Counted from the first letter of the stretch, positions 9,219 to 17,693 are shown. The stretch: DNA of 64,000 nucleotides from Rubrivivax gelatinosus IL144 (GCF_000284255.1 NC_017075.1:2480001-2544000), one strand, 5' to 3'. Numbers and translations are program-made. Notes: generated by a model from the sequence alone, not told the origin.

Positions 9219-10910
9219 ATGGCGGTGGTGGAACTGAAGGTCCCCGACATCGGCGACTTCAAGGACGTCGAGGTCATCGAGCTGCTGGTCAAGCCGGGCG
9301 ACACGATCGCGCTGGACCAGTCGCTGGCGACGGTCGAATCGGACAAGGCTTCGATGGAGATCCCGGCCGAACGCGCCGGAACGGTGCGCGAGCTGAAGAT
9401 CCAGCTCCGCGACAAGGTGAGCCAGGGCAGCGTGATCGCGCTGCTCGAGGTGGCCGACGAGGCCGGTGCGCCGGCGGCCGCAGCTGCGGCCCCGGCGGCC
9501 CCGGTGGCGGCGCCCGCTCCCGCGGCTCCGGCCGGAGCACCTGCTCCGACGCCGGCCCCGACGGCGGCCACCGCCAGCATCGAGGTGCTGGTGCCCGACA
9601 TCGGCGACTTCGCCGAGGTCACGGTCATCGAGGTCTTCGTCAAGCCGGGCGACACGATCAAGGCCGAGCAGAGCCTGATCACCGTCGAGAGCGACAAGGC
9701 CTCGATGGAGATCCCGTCCTCTCACGGCGGCGTGCTGCGCGAGCTGAAGGTCAAGCTGGGCGACAAGGTCAGCCGCGGCTCGGTCGTCGCGGTGCTCGAG
9801 GTGGCGGCCGCCAGCGCGCCGGTGGCGCCGGTCGCGGCACCCGCGGCTGCGGCCGCAGCGACGCCGGCCGCGCCTGCGCCGGCTGCTGCCGCCCCCACGC
9901 CGCCGGCGTCCGCGCCGGCCGTGGCGCCGGTGCCGGCACACGACCCGAGCGCGCCGGTGTCCGCCACGCTGCCGCACGCGTCGCCGTCGATCCGGCGTTA
10001 TGCGCGTGAACTCGGCGTGCCGCTCGAGGAGCTCGAGGGCAGCGGCCCCAAGGGCCGCATCACCCAGGAAGACGTGCAGGCCTTCGTCAAGGGCGTGATG
10101 GCCGGCGAGGCGCAGACCCGCGCCCAACAGGCCAAGGCCCCGGCCGCCCCGGCCGCTGCTGCCGCCGCCGGCACGCTGCCCGGTCTGCTGCCCTGGCCGC
10201 AGGTCGACTTCACGAAGTTCGGTGCGGTCGAGCGCCAGTCGCTGTCGCGCATCAAGAAGATCAGCGGCGCCAACCTGCACCGCAACTGGGTGCTGATCCC
10301 GCACGTCACCAACCACGAAGACGCGGACATCACCGAGCTGGAGGCGCTGCGCGTCCAGCTCAACAAGGAGAACGAGAAGTCGGGCGTCAAAGTCACGATG
10401 CTCGCCTTCCTGATCAAGGCCTGCGCCGCGGCGCTCAAGCAGTTCCCCGAGTTCAACGCCTCGCTCGACGGCGACGAACTGGTGCTGAAGAAGTACTTCC
10501 ACATCGGCTTCGCCGCCGACACGCCCAACGGGCTCGTCGTGCCGGTGATCCGCGACGTCGACAGCAAGGGCATCCTGCAGATCAGCCGCGAGATGGCCGA
10601 ACTGGCCAAGAAGGCGCGCGACGGCAAGCTCTCGCCGGCCGAGATGACCGGCGGCTGCTTCTCGATCAGCTCGCTGGGCGGCATCGGCGGCACCTACTTC
10701 ACGCCGATCATCAACGCGCCCGAGGTCGCGATCCTGGGCGTGTGCCGCAGCGCGATGAAGCCGCAGTGGAACGGCCGCGAGTTCGTACCGCGGCTGATGC
10801 TGCCGCTGTCGCTGAGCTGGGACCACCGCGTCATCGACGGGGCCGCGGCGGCGCGTTTCAACGCCTTCCTGGCGTCGGTTCTGGCGGACTTCCGCCGCGT
10901 GATGCTCTGA
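9219..10910 (+). CDS. aceF: Pyruvate dehydrogenase E2, dihydrolipoamide acetyltransferase
   Basis: Core acetyltransferase of the PDH complex. The 563-residue chain has two lipoyl domains, each with the lipoylated lysine in [10 protein letters not shown] (K43 and K160), joined by long Ala/Pro linkers. These are followed by a peripheral E1/E3-binding domain (about 250-287, [13 protein letters not shown]) and the catalytic domain ending in [15 protein letters not shown], which holds the active-site histidine. E. coli has three lipoyl domains; two is usual in betaproteobacteria. The gene lies between aceE and lpd with 10 bases to lpd. The Ala/Pro linkers are flexible swinging arms, not sequencing artefacts. 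Confidence 0.97.
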   Translation: MAVVELKVPDIGDFKDVEVIELLVKPGDTIALDQSLATVESDKASMEIPAERAGTVRELKIQLRDKVSQGSVIALLEVADEAGAPAAAAAAPAAPVAAPAPAAPAGAPAPTPAPTAATASIEVLVPDIGDFAEVTVIEVFVKPGDTIKAEQSLITVESDKASMEIPSSHGGVLRELKVKLGDKVSRGSVVAVLEVAAASAPVAPVAAPAAAAAATPAAPAPAAAAPTPPASAPAVAPVPAHDPSAPVSATLPHASPSIRRYARELGVPLEELEGSGPKGRITQEDVQAFVKGVMAGEAQTRAQQAKAPAAPAAAAAAGTLPGLLPWPQVDFTKFGAVERQSLSRIKKISGANLHRNWVLIPHVTNHEDADITELEALRVQLNKENEKSGVKVTMLAFLIKACAAALKQFPEFNASLDGDELVLKKYFHIGFAADTPNGLVVPVIRDVDSKGILQISREMAELAKKARDGKLSPAEMTGGCFSISSLGGIGGTYFTPIINAPEVAILGVCRSAMKPQWNGREFVPRLMLPLSLSWDHRVIDGAAAARFNAFLASVLADFRRVML

Positions 10911-10920
10911 GGGGAACGCG

Positions 10921-12666
10921 ATGGCCGTCATCGAGATCCGCGTTCCCGACATCGGCGACTTCAAGGAAGTCACCGTCATCGAAGTCCTCGTCGCCGCCGG
11001 CGACACGGTCAAGCCCGAACAGAGCCTGATCACCGTCGAGAGCGACAAGGCGTCGATGGAGATCCCGTCGCCGCACGCCGGCGTGCTGCGCAGCCTCGCC
11101 GTGAAGGTCGGCGACAAGGTCAGCCAGGGCGTGCTGCTGGCGAACATCGAGACCGCCGAGGCGGCGGCACCGGCCCCGGCGGCTCCCGCCGCGCCCGCCC
11201 CGCAGCCTGCAGCGCAGCCCGCGCCGGCCCCGGTGGCCGCTGCGTCCGGCGACGCCTACGACTGCGACCTGCTGGTGCTGGGCGGCGGCCCGGGCGGCTA
11301 CTCGGCTGCCTTCCGCGCTGCCGACCTCGGCATGAAGGTCGTGCTCGTCGAGCGCTTCCCGACGCTGGGCGGCGTCTGCCTCAACGTCGGCTGCATCCCC
11401 AGCAAGGCGCTGCTGCATGTCGCCGCGGTCGTCGACGAAGCGGCGCACCTGGCGGCCGCCGGCGTCAGCTTCGGCACGCCGCAGATCGACCTGGACCAGC
11501 TGCGCGCGCACAAGCAGAAGGTCGTCTCCAAGCTCACCGGCGGGCTGGCCGCAATGGCCAAGATGCGCAAGGTGACGGTGGTGCAGGGCGTCGGCGCCTT
11601 CGCCGGGCCGCACGAGCTGGCCGTGGAGCTCTCGGCCGGCGGCACGCAGACGATCCGCTTCGCCCAGGCCATCATCGCCGCCGGCTCCGAGGCGGTGAAG
11701 CTGCCCTTCCTGCCCGACGACGAGCGCATCGTCACCTCCACCGGCGCGCTGCAACTGCGCCAGCGGCCGAAGAAGATGCTGGTCATCGGCGGCGGCATCA
11801 TCGGCCTGGAGATGGGCACGGTCTATTCGACGCTGGGCGCGCGCCTGGACGTCGTCGAGATGCTCGACGGCCTGATGGCCGGCGCCGACCGCGACCTGGT
11901 CAAGGTCTGGCAGAAGATGAACGCCCACCGCTTCGACCGGCTGATGCTGAAGACCAGGACGGTCGGCGCCGAAGCCACCGCCGACGGCATCCGCGTGCAG
12001 TTCGAGGCGGCCGACGGCACGCGCAGCGACGGCGTCTACGACCTCGTGCTCCAGGCGGTCGGCCGGCGCCCGAACGGGCGTGCCATCGGCGCCGAGCGTG
12101 CCGGCGTGCAGGTCGACGAACGCGGCTTCGTGCCGGTGGACGTGCAGATGCGCACCAACGTGCCGCACATCTTCGCCATCGGCGACCTGGTCGGCCAGCC
12201 GATGCTGGCGCACAAGGCGGTGCACGAAGGCCATGTCGCCGCCGAAGTCGCCGCCGGCGACGACAAGGCGCGTTTCGACGCCCGCGTGATCCCGGGCGTG
12301 GCCTACACCGACCCCGAGGTCGCCTGGGTCGGCCTGACCGAGGACGAGGCCAAGGCGCGCGGCGTGGCGGTCAAGAAGGGCCTGTTCCCGTGGTCCGCCT
12401 CGGGCCGCGCCATCGCCAACGGCCGCGACGAAGGCTTCACCAAGCTGCTGTTCGACGCCCAGACGCACCGCATCCTGGGTGGCGGCATCGTCGGCACGCA
12501 TGCCGGCGACATGATCGGCGAGGTCGCGCTGGCCATCGAGATGGGCGCCGACGAGGTCGACATCGGCCGCACGATCCACCCGCACCCGACGCTGGGAGAG
12601 TCGCTGGGCCTGGCCGCCGAAGCCGCGCACGGCAGCTGCACCGACCTGCCGCCGGCGCGGCGCTGA
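10921..12666 (+). CDS. lpdA: Pyruvate dehydrogenase E3, dihydrolipoyl dehydrogenase with N-terminal lipoyl domain
   Basis: FAD flavoenzyme that reoxidises dihydrolipoyl groups using NAD. At 581 residues it is about 100 longer than classical E3 because it begins with a lipoyl domain (lysine K43 in [10 protein letters not shown]) and an Ala/Pro linker. The FAD-binding motif LGGGPGGYSAA starts near residue 120, the redox-active disulfide is CLNVGC (C153/C158), and the C-terminal His-Glu dyad is in IHPHPTLGES. Such lipoyl-E3 fusions are known in Neisseria and Burkholderiales. Last gene of the operon, followed by a strong terminator at 12687. The start is ten bases after the aceF stop with GAGGGG upstream. 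Confidence 0.97.
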   Translation: MAVIEIRVPDIGDFKEVTVIEVLVAAGDTVKPEQSLITVESDKASMEIPSPHAGVLRSLAVKVGDKVSQGVLLANIETAEAAAPAPAAPAAPAPQPAAQPAPAPVAAASGDAYDCDLLVLGGGPGGYSAAFRAADLGMKVVLVERFPTLGGVCLNVGCIPSKALLHVAAVVDEAAHLAAAGVSFGTPQIDLDQLRAHKQKVVSKLTGGLAAMAKMRKVTVVQGVGAFAGPHELAVELSAGGTQTIRFAQAIIAAGSEAVKLPFLPDDERIVTSTGALQLRQRPKKMLVIGGGIIGLEMGTVYSTLGARLDVVEMLDGLMAGADRDLVKVWQKMNAHRFDRLMLKTRTVGAEATADGIRVQFEAADGTRSDGVYDLVLQAVGRRPNGRAIGAERAGVQVDERGFVPVDVQMRTNVPHIFAIGDLVGQPMLAHKAVHEGHVAAEVAAGDDKARFDARVIPGVAYTDPEVAWVGLTEDEAKARGVAVKKGLFPWSASGRAIANGRDEGFTKLLFDAQTHRILGGGIVGTHAGDMIGEVALAIEMGADEVDIGRTIHPHPTLGESLGLAAEAAHGSCTDLPPARR

Positions 12667-12686
12667 CGGCGCGTCACGCAAAAGGA

Positions 12687-12715
12687 AGAGGGCTCCCGCG
12701 GGAGCCCTCTTTTTT
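12687..12715 (+). terminator. Terminator of aceE-aceF-lpd, probably bidirectional
   Basis: A perfect 24-base palindrome (AGAGGGCTCCCG and its complement, 12687-12710) is followed by five more Ts on the plus strand. On the minus strand it is followed by CTTCCTTTT, so it can also end the convergent HiPIP transcript. Confidence 0.88.
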
Positions 12716-12760
12716 GGCGAAACACCGGCCCGCGTCGGTGGCGCGGGCGAACGGGTTTCC

Positions 12761-13063
12761 TCAGGCCTTCTTTGCCCAGGCGCTGCACCAGCCCTTGTTG
12801 TTCACTTGCTTGCCGGCGAACAGCGGGCAGTTGCCGGTCGCGTCGGTCGGCTTGCCTTGGAACAGGGCGCAGTTGCCGCAGTGGGAACCGGCGACGAACT
12901 GCTTGTACTTCGCCTTGTCGGCCTTGGCGGCGTCGGCGACGTAGCCCAGCGCGACGGCTTGCGGGTCCTTCTCGTCCACCGGTGCGGCCATGGCGCTGCG
13001 GCCAGTGAACAGCGCGGCGCCGGCCAGCGGGACGATCTGGATGAATTCACGACGAGAGGTCAT
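12761..13063 (-). CDS. hip: High-potential iron-sulfur protein (HiPIP), Tat-exported
   Basis: Small periplasmic electron carrier with one 4Fe-4S cluster, which in purple bacteria can donate electrons to the photosynthetic reaction centre or accept them from cytochrome bc1. The 100-residue precursor begins with a twin-arginine signal (SRREFIQ, hydrophobic core, cut after AMA about residue 26), consistent with export folded. The 74-residue mature part has the four cluster cysteines C62, C65, C79 and C93 in HCGNC, GNCPLF and GWCSAW. The ATG at 13063 follows GGAG by 7 bases; an upstream in-frame extension would spoil the Tat signal. The mature sequence closely resembles the Rubrivivax gelatinosus HiPIP as I recall it. 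Confidence 0.96.
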   Translation of the reverse strand: MTSRREFIQIVPLAGAALFTGRSAMAAPVDEKDPQAVALGYVADAAKADKAKYKQFVAGSHCGNCALFQGKPTDATGNCPLFAGKQVNNKGWCSAWAKKA

Positions 13064-13324
13064 TCGCGGTCTCCGAAAGGGAAGTCGATGCGGGTGGCCC
13101 ATGACGTCTACGCACGTTTGGACCAACACCCGAGACGGTAACGCAACATGAGCCTATTCGGCTGACATAGATCGTATCTCGCTCGGCTTTGCGTCGCTAT
13201 CCGACATCAATGACGGCTAATGTGTGCAAATGCGAAGCGTTCTCAATTGCAAATGAAGTGCTAATCGCCACCATTTCGCGGGGTCGGGCTCAAGTCGGCC
13301 CGGCCCGCGGACGAAGCTGCTGGC
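13064..13324. promoter_or_regulatory. Divergent intergenic region, HiPIP / GGDEF-EAL-like gene
   Basis: 261 bases without a gene, with clearly lower GC than the rest of the window, especially 13142-13270. It holds the HiPIP promoter (minus strand) and that of the gene at 13325. On the minus strand a TTGAGA hexamer and an ACATTA hexamer lie 17 bases apart across the Fur-like site at 13231-13245, a possible but weak promoter for HiPIP. No RNA gene was recognised. Confidence 0.45.
13231..13245. promoter_or_regulatory. Fur-like operator (7-1-7 inverted repeat)
   Basis: TGCGAAG-C-GTTCTCA resembles the proteobacterial Fur box form TGCGAAT-N-ATTCTCA, and flanking bases extend the similarity (AAATGCGAAGCGTTCTCAATT). 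It sits about 170 bases upstream of HiPIP and 80 bases upstream of the GGDEF-EAL-like gene, so it could control either. Match judged by eye only. Confidence 0.4.
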
Positions 13325-14743
13325 ATGCTGGGCGATCCGACGCCCGCCCGGCGACGACGCGAGGAACCTCTGCCGCCGCTGCCCGATTTCATGCCCGACG
13401 CGCTACGTCGGCGTCTTGCCGCCTGGTACCAGGGACGGCGCGAGGACGCGCGTCCCGCGGCGCCGGTGCCCGCGGTCGCCGCCGAGCGGCTGGTGGAGGT
13501 CGGACGCGAGGCCGACCGCGTCGAGGCGCTGCGCCGCGAGGCCCACACCGACCCGGTGTCGGGCCTGCCGAACCGGCGCCACTTCGTCGGCCTGCTCGGC
13601 AGCGTGCTGGGGCAGGGCGCCGCGCCCGAGCGCTCGCTGCTGCTGCTGCGCGCGCTGAACCTCGGCCCGCTGCGGCTGCAGATCGGCGACGACGCCGTCG
13701 AGCGCCGCATCGCGCTGATCGGCGAGGCGCTGGACGCCTATCCGCAGCACGTCGTCGGCGCTTTCGCCGGGCGCTTGAACGACAGCGACTTCGCGCTCTG
13801 CCTGCCGGCCAACGGCGTCGCCGACGAGACCGCGCGCACGCTGCTCGAAGCCTTGCGCGCGACACCGGCGGCCGGGCCGGGCGGCATCGAGCTGGCGATC
13901 GGCGGCGCCGACGACCTGCGGGCCGGGCTGCCCGGCGACGCGCTGGCCGCGGCCGACCTGGCGCTCGCCCAGGCCGAAGCCGCCGGCCCGTTCAGCATCG
14001 AGATCCATGCCGGCGGCGGCGCGGTGCAGGGCGAACAGGCCTGGCGCACGCGCATCGCCGAGGCCTTGCAGGACGGCCGCGCGGCGCTGGGCGAGTTCCC
14101 GGTTGTCGCCGCCGACGGCCGCCTGCTGCATCTGGAATGCCCGCTGCGCCTGCAACTGGATGCCGGCGGCCCGTACCGCGAAGCGCAGCGCTGGCTGGCG
14201 ATGGCCACCCGCTCGCGGCTGCTGCCGCGCGTGGACCTGATGGCGATCGAGCTGGCCCTGCTGGCCATCGACCGCGACGGCCGTGCACGCTGCGTTCACG
14301 TCGGTGCCGCGTCGCTGACGACGCCGGGCTTCGTCGCCGAGGTCCAGCAGCGCCTGCAGGCCCAGCCGGCGGCGGCGCGTCGGCTGCTGATCGACGTCGG
14401 CGAAGGCGTCTGGCTCGAACGTGCGCTGCCGCGCCTGGGCGATGCGGCCCAGGCCTGGCGCGCCTGTGGCGTGCGCCTGGGCGTCGAACATGCCGGCGCC
14501 TCGATGCACGCGCTGGCGCGGCTGGCCGGACTCGGCCTGGACCACGTGCGCATCGAAGCGCGTTTCCTGCGCGGCGCGGCCGGCGATCCGACCGTTCATG
14601 CCTTCGCCGCCGGCCTGGTCGGCCTGGTGCACGGCATGCGGCTGGTCCTGGTGGCCGAAGGCGTCGACGACGAGGCCGACCTTCAGGTGCTGTTCGACGC
14701 CGGCTTCGACGCCGCGACCGGGCCGGCGGTGCGCGCCCTCTGA
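13325..14743 (+). CDS. Soluble GGDEF-EAL-like protein with degenerate signature motifs
   Basis: A 472-residue protein without membrane segments or signal peptide. The first half keeps the GGDEF-domain entry motif (HTDPVSGLPNRRHF, about 74-87), but the signature is NDSDF at 152-156 instead of GGDEF. The second half has an EAL-domain layout, but EAL reads ECP at 271-273, the DxxKID-type motif reads DHVRIE, and the late Q is replaced (ATGPAV); the AEGVDDEAD motif survives. Both catalytic sites therefore look dead. In known families such proteins act as c-di-GMP or protein-binding effectors (for example LapD, CsrD/YhdA types). The partner is unknown. Start ATG 13325 lacks a clear ribosome site. 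Confidence 0.8.
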   Translation: MLGDPTPARRRREEPLPPLPDFMPDALRRRLAAWYQGRREDARPAAPVPAVAAERLVEVGREADRVEALRREAHTDPVSGLPNRRHFVGLLGSVLGQGAAPERSLLLLRALNLGPLRLQIGDDAVERRIALIGEALDAYPQHVVGAFAGRLNDSDFALCLPANGVADETARTLLEALRATPAAGPGGIELAIGGADDLRAGLPGDALAAADLALAQAEAAGPFSIEIHAGGGAVQGEQAWRTRIAEALQDGRAALGEFPVVAADGRLLHLECPLRLQLDAGGPYREAQRWLAMATRSRLLPRVDLMAIELALLAIDRDGRARCVHVGAASLTTPGFVAEVQQRLQAQPAAARRLLIDVGEGVWLERALPRLGDAAQAWRACGVRLGVEHAGASMHALARLAGLGLDHVRIEARFLRGAAGDPTVHAFAAGLVGLVHGMRLVLVAEGVDDEADLQVLFDAGFDAATGPAVRAL

Positions 14744-14759
14744 AGCCGCCGGGGCGGCG

Positions 14760-15305
14760 TCAGCGGATGTCGCCGGCGTGCACCTCGAAGCGGCCGCGTT
14801 CGCGGTCGGCGAAATACAGCCGCAGCGTCTCGCGCACCGTTCGGAAGGCCAGTTCGTCCCAGGGCACTTCGTGTTCGCGGAACAGCCGCGCTTCCAGCGT
14901 CTCGGGGCCGGGCGCAAGCACCGTGTCCTGGAGCTGCGCCAGATAGAAGAAATGCACCTGGCCGGCGCTGACGACGTTCAGCACCGTGAACAAGGCGCCG
15001 AGCTCGATGCGTGCGCCGGCTTCCTCGTCGGTCTCGCGCATCGCGCCTTCGGCGGTGCTTTCGCCCAGTTCCAGGAAGCCGGCCGGCAGCGTCCACAGGC
15101 CGTGACGGGGCTCGATCGCACGCCGGCACAGCAGCACCTGGTCGCCCCAGGCCGGCACGGTGCCGACGACGTTGATCGGGTTCTCGTATTGGATCTCGCC
15201 GCAGGCGGTGCAGATCGCGCGTTCGCGGGTGTCCTCGGGCGGGACGGCGTAACGTGCCGGGTGGCCGCAGACCCGGCAGTGACGGATGCGGCGGGGCTCG
15301 AACAT
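14760..15305 (-). CDS. Nudix hydrolase with N-terminal zinc ribbon
   Basis: A 181-residue Nudix pyrophosphohydrolase. The N-terminus has two CxxC pairs (CRVC about residues 10-13 and CTAC about 32-35) forming a zinc ribbon. The Nudix box starts at GFLELGE (about residue 76) and continues through RETDEEAG, matching GX5EX7REUXEEXGU in full, so it should bind Mg and be active. Substrates in related proteins are ADP-ribose, NADH or other nucleoside diphosphate compounds; this one cannot be told from sequence. It converges with the GGDEF-EAL-like gene (16-base gap) and diverges from the hydrolase at 15369. Confidence 0.9.
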   Translation of the reverse strand: MFEPRRIRHCRVCGHPARYAVPPEDTRERAICTACGEIQYENPINVVGTVPAWGDQVLLCRRAIEPRHGLWTLPAGFLELGESTAEGAMRETDEEAGARIELGALFTVLNVVSAGQVHFFYLAQLQDTVLAPGPETLEARLFREHEVPWDELAFRTVRETLRLYFADRERGRFEVHAGDIR

Positions 15306-15368
15306 GGCGGCAGTGTAGCGGCGGCGCGTGGCATCATCGTTTCATCGTCCACTGTCTTGATCTTGGAT

Positions 15369-16058
15369 ATGCACGTCCTGCCCGCACCCGCTCCCGTCAC
15401 GCTGCCGGTCGCCGGCGGCGGTGTTTACCCGGTGCGTCGCATCTATTGCGTCGGCCGCAACTACGCCGAGCACGCGCAGGAGATGGGCCACACCGGGCGC
15501 GAGGCGCCGTTCTTCTTCATGAAGCCGGCCGACGCGCTGCTGCCGGTGGCCGAAGGCGAGACCGGCACGATGGACTATCCCTCGCTGACGGCCAACCTGC
15601 ACCACGAGATCGAGCTCGTCGTCGCGCTCGGCCGCGGCGGCCGCGACATCCCGGCAGCCGAGGCCACCGAGTGCATCTGGGGCTACGCCGTCGGCCTGGA
15701 CATGACGCGCCGCGACCTGCAGAACGAGATGAAGAAGCAGGGCCGGCCCTGGGAGATCGGCAAGGCCTTCGAGCAGTCGGCACCGATCGGCCCGCTCGTG
15801 CCGCGCACACGCTGCGGTACGCTCGAACGCGGCGCGATCACGCTCGCCGTCAACGGCCAGCCGCGGCAGAAGGGCGATCTCTCGGACCTGATCTGGAGCA
15901 TCGCCGAGACGATCGAACAGCTCAGCCGCGCCTGGCAACTGCAAGCCGGCGACCTGATCTTCACCGGCACGCCGGCAGGCGTGGGGGCCGTCGTGCCGGG
16001 CGACGTGATGGAAGGGGCCGTCGAAGGCCTCGGCACCCTGCGCGTGGCCGTGAGGTGA
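15369..16058 (+). CDS. Fumarylacetoacetate hydrolase family protein (fumarylpyruvate hydrolase-like)
   Basis: A 229-residue FAH-family hydrolase, which cleaves C-C bonds of 2,4-diketo acids with a divalent metal. Metal-site features are HHEIELVVALG (the E-x-E part) and the GLDMTRRDLQ region; the C-terminal FTGTPAGVGAVVPGD is characteristic. The next gene, 2 bases later, is a zeta-class GST isomerase. That pair is the standard setting for fumarylpyruvate hydrolase plus maleylpyruvate isomerase (gentisate route), or fumarylacetoacetase plus maleylacetoacetate isomerase (tyrosine route). The short chain favours the fumarylpyruvate type. The ATG at 15369 has no strong ribosome site, so the start is uncertain by a few codons. 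Confidence 0.87.
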   Translation: MHVLPAPAPVTLPVAGGGVYPVRRIYCVGRNYAEHAQEMGHTGREAPFFFMKPADALLPVAEGETGTMDYPSLTANLHHEIELVVALGRGGRDIPAAEATECIWGYAVGLDMTRRDLQNEMKKQGRPWEIGKAFEQSAPIGPLVPRTRCGTLERGAITLAVNGQPRQKGDLSDLIWSIAETIEQLSRAWQLQAGDLIFTGTPAGVGAVVPGDVMEGAVEGLGTLRVAVR

Positions 16059-16060
16059 GC

Positions 16061-16696
16061 ATGGAGCTCTACAACTACTTCCGATCGTCGGCCTCCTGGC
16101 GGGTGCGCATCGCGCTCGCGCTCAAGGGGCTGCAATACGACTACAAGCCGGTGCATCTGCGCCGCAACGAGCAGTTCCAGGAGTCGTATGCCGCGGTGTC
16201 GGCGGCGCGCCTGGTGCCGCTGCTGCGCGACGGCGACGCGGTGATCACGCAGTCGATGGCGATCATCGAATACCTCGACGAGACGCACCCCGAGCCGCCG
16301 CTGCTGCCGGCCGACCCCGTGGGCCGGGCGCGCGTGCGTTCGCTGGCCTACGACGTCGCCTGCGAGGTGCACCCGCTGAACAACCTGCGTGTGCTGCGCT
16401 TCCTGGTGCACGACCTGAAGCTGTCCGAAGACGACAAGAACCGCTGGTACCGGCACTGGGTCGAGACCGGGCTGGAGACCGTCGAGCGCCAGCTCGCGGC
16501 ACAGCCTTCGACCTTCTGCCACGGGGAGTCGCCGACGCTGGCCGACTGCGTGCTGGTGCCGCAGGTGATGAACGCCCAGCGTTTCGACTGCCGCCTGGAG
16601 CACGTGCCCAACGTGCGGCGCGTCTTCGACGCCTGCCTGCAACTGCCGGCTTTCGCCGACACCCAGCCGTCGCGCTGTCCCGACGCCGAGGCCTGA
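16061..16696 (+). CDS. maiA: Maleylacetoacetate / maleylpyruvate isomerase (zeta-class GST)
   Basis: A 211-residue glutathione S-transferase fold protein catalysing glutathione-dependent cis-trans isomerisation of maleylacetoacetate or maleylpyruvate. The N-terminal thioredoxin-like domain has the zeta signature YFRSSASWRVRIAL (the cysteine of the eukaryotic SSCS motif is alanine here, as in many bacterial members) and the glutathione-contact TQSMAIIEYLDE. The C-terminal helical domain has HPLNNLRVLRFL and the TLADCVLVPQ motif. It starts two bases after the FAH-family stop (AGGTGAGC before ATG) and is followed 4 bases later by pgeF, so all three may be one transcript. Confidence 0.92.
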   Translation: MELYNYFRSSASWRVRIALALKGLQYDYKPVHLRRNEQFQESYAAVSAARLVPLLRDGDAVITQSMAIIEYLDETHPEPPLLPADPVGRARVRSLAYDVACEVHPLNNLRVLRFLVHDLKLSEDDKNRWYRHWVETGLETVERQLAAQPSTFCHGESPTLADCVLVPQVMNAQRFDCRLEHVPNVRRVFDACLQLPAFADTQPSRCPDAEA

Positions 16697-16700
16697 GTCC

Positions 16701-17486
16701 ATGCTGCTGCACCCCGAGTGGCCGGCGCCCGAAGGCGTCGGTGCCGCCTTCAGCACCCGCCAGGGCGGCGTCAGCGCCGCGCCGTTCGACAGCCTGAACC
16801 TGCGCCCGCCGGGGCTGCGCGGCGACGCCGTCGACGCGCCCGAGGCGGTGCGCGAGAACCAGCGCCGCTTCGCCGCGGCGCTCGGCGCGCGCCCGGTCTA
16901 CCTCGACCAGGTGCACGGCGCGGCCGTCGTGCGGCTGCGTGGCGACGAGCCCTCCGACCTGCTGGCCCAGGCCGACGCCAGCGTGACGACGGCTGCCGGC
17001 GTCGCCTGCACGGTGCTGGTCGCCGACTGCCTGCCGGTGCTGCTGTGCACGGCCGACGGGCGTGGGGTCGGCGCGGCGCACGCCGGCTGGCGCGGCCTGG
17101 CCGGCGGCGTCGTCGAAGCCACCGCCGCGGCGCTGTGCGAGGCCACCGGCGCGGCGCCGCAGGATCTGCTCGCCTGGCTCGGGCCCTGCATCGGGCCGCG
17201 CCAGTTTGAAGTCGGTCAGGACGTCGTCGAAGCCTTCGGCGGCGATCCTGCCGCCGAGCCGGCGGCCGACGTCTCGGCGCTGTTCCGCCCGCGTCGGCGC
17301 GCCGACGGCGAGCGCCGCTGGCTCGCCGACCTGCCCGGGCTGGCCCGCCGGCGTCTGGCGGCGATGGGTGTCGAACGCGTCAGCGGCGGCGCCTGGTGCA
17401 CCGTCGAGGACGGCTCACGGTTCTTTTCGTTCCGCCGCGACCGCCTCACCGGGCGCATGGCCGCCGCCGTCTGGCGCCGCGGCTGA
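16701..17486 (+). CDS. pgeF: Peptidoglycan editing factor PgeF (YfiH / laccase-domain family)
   Basis: A 261-residue protein of the former multicopper polyphenol oxidase family (DUF152). Related proteins act as cytoplasmic purine nucleoside phosphorylases/deaminases, and in E. coli YfiH limits wrong amino acid incorporation in peptidoglycan precursors. The metal-site motifs DQVHGA, VADCLPVLL, AAHAGWRG and GPCIGPRQFEVG are intact, so it should be active. It starts 4 bases after maiA. In Burkholderiales it commonly lies just upstream of phaC, as here. Its last 72 bases overlap the antiparallel small membrane protein gene at 17415-17693. Confidence 0.92.
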   Translation: MLLHPEWPAPEGVGAAFSTRQGGVSAAPFDSLNLRPPGLRGDAVDAPEAVRENQRRFAAALGARPVYLDQVHGAAVVRLRGDEPSDLLAQADASVTTAAGVACTVLVADCLPVLLCTADGRGVGAAHAGWRGLAGGVVEATAAALCEATGAAPQDLLAWLGPCIGPRQFEVGQDVVEAFGGDPAAEPAADVSALFRPRRRADGERRWLADLPGLARRRLAAMGVERVSGGAWCTVEDGSRFFSFRRDRLTGRMAAAVWRRG

Positions 17487-17693
17487 AGCGGCGGCCGCTT
17501 CGGCGGCTTCTGCGGCACGGCGCGCGCGGCGCCTGGCCGGCGTGCCCATGACGTAGAGCACGATCGAAAGCGGCAGAAGACCGTACATCGTGAAGGTGAC
17601 GATGGCGCCGAGCACGCTGCCGTGGGGCGACAGCGCTTCGGCCAAAGCCATCATCAGCACGACGTACATCCAGGCGATGGGGACGATGTACAT
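17415..17693 (-). CDS. Small conserved membrane protein, function unknown
   Basis: A 92-residue protein with two hydrophobic segments (about 3-17 and 27-47), followed by GTPARRRARR and an alanine-rich, charged cytoplasmic-looking tail. The motif layout (MYIVPIAW, ALAEA, GAIVTFTMYGLLPLSIVLY) looks like a family I have seen next to pgeF and phaC in Burkholderiales, without known role. The ATG at 17693 gives the conserved N-terminus; a longer in-frame reading to 17864 would overlap phaC and is unlikely. The 3' end overlaps pgeF by 72 bases in convergent orientation. Divergent from phaC across 133 bases. Confidence 0.72.
   Translation of the reverse strand: MYIVPIAWMYVVLMMALAEALSPHGSVLGAIVTFTMYGLLPLSIVLYVMGTPARRRARRAAEAAEAAAASAAAPDGGGHAPGEAVAAERKEP

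Noticed and set aside
9460..10190. Ala/Pro/Val-rich repeats in aceF as possible satellite or artefact
   Set aside because: These are the normal flexible linkers between lipoyl and catalytic domains.
9219..11150. Near-repeats of the lipoyl-domain sequence in aceF and lpdA as DNA duplication
   Set aside because: They are homologous protein domains, expected in PDH genes, not mobile or direct repeats.
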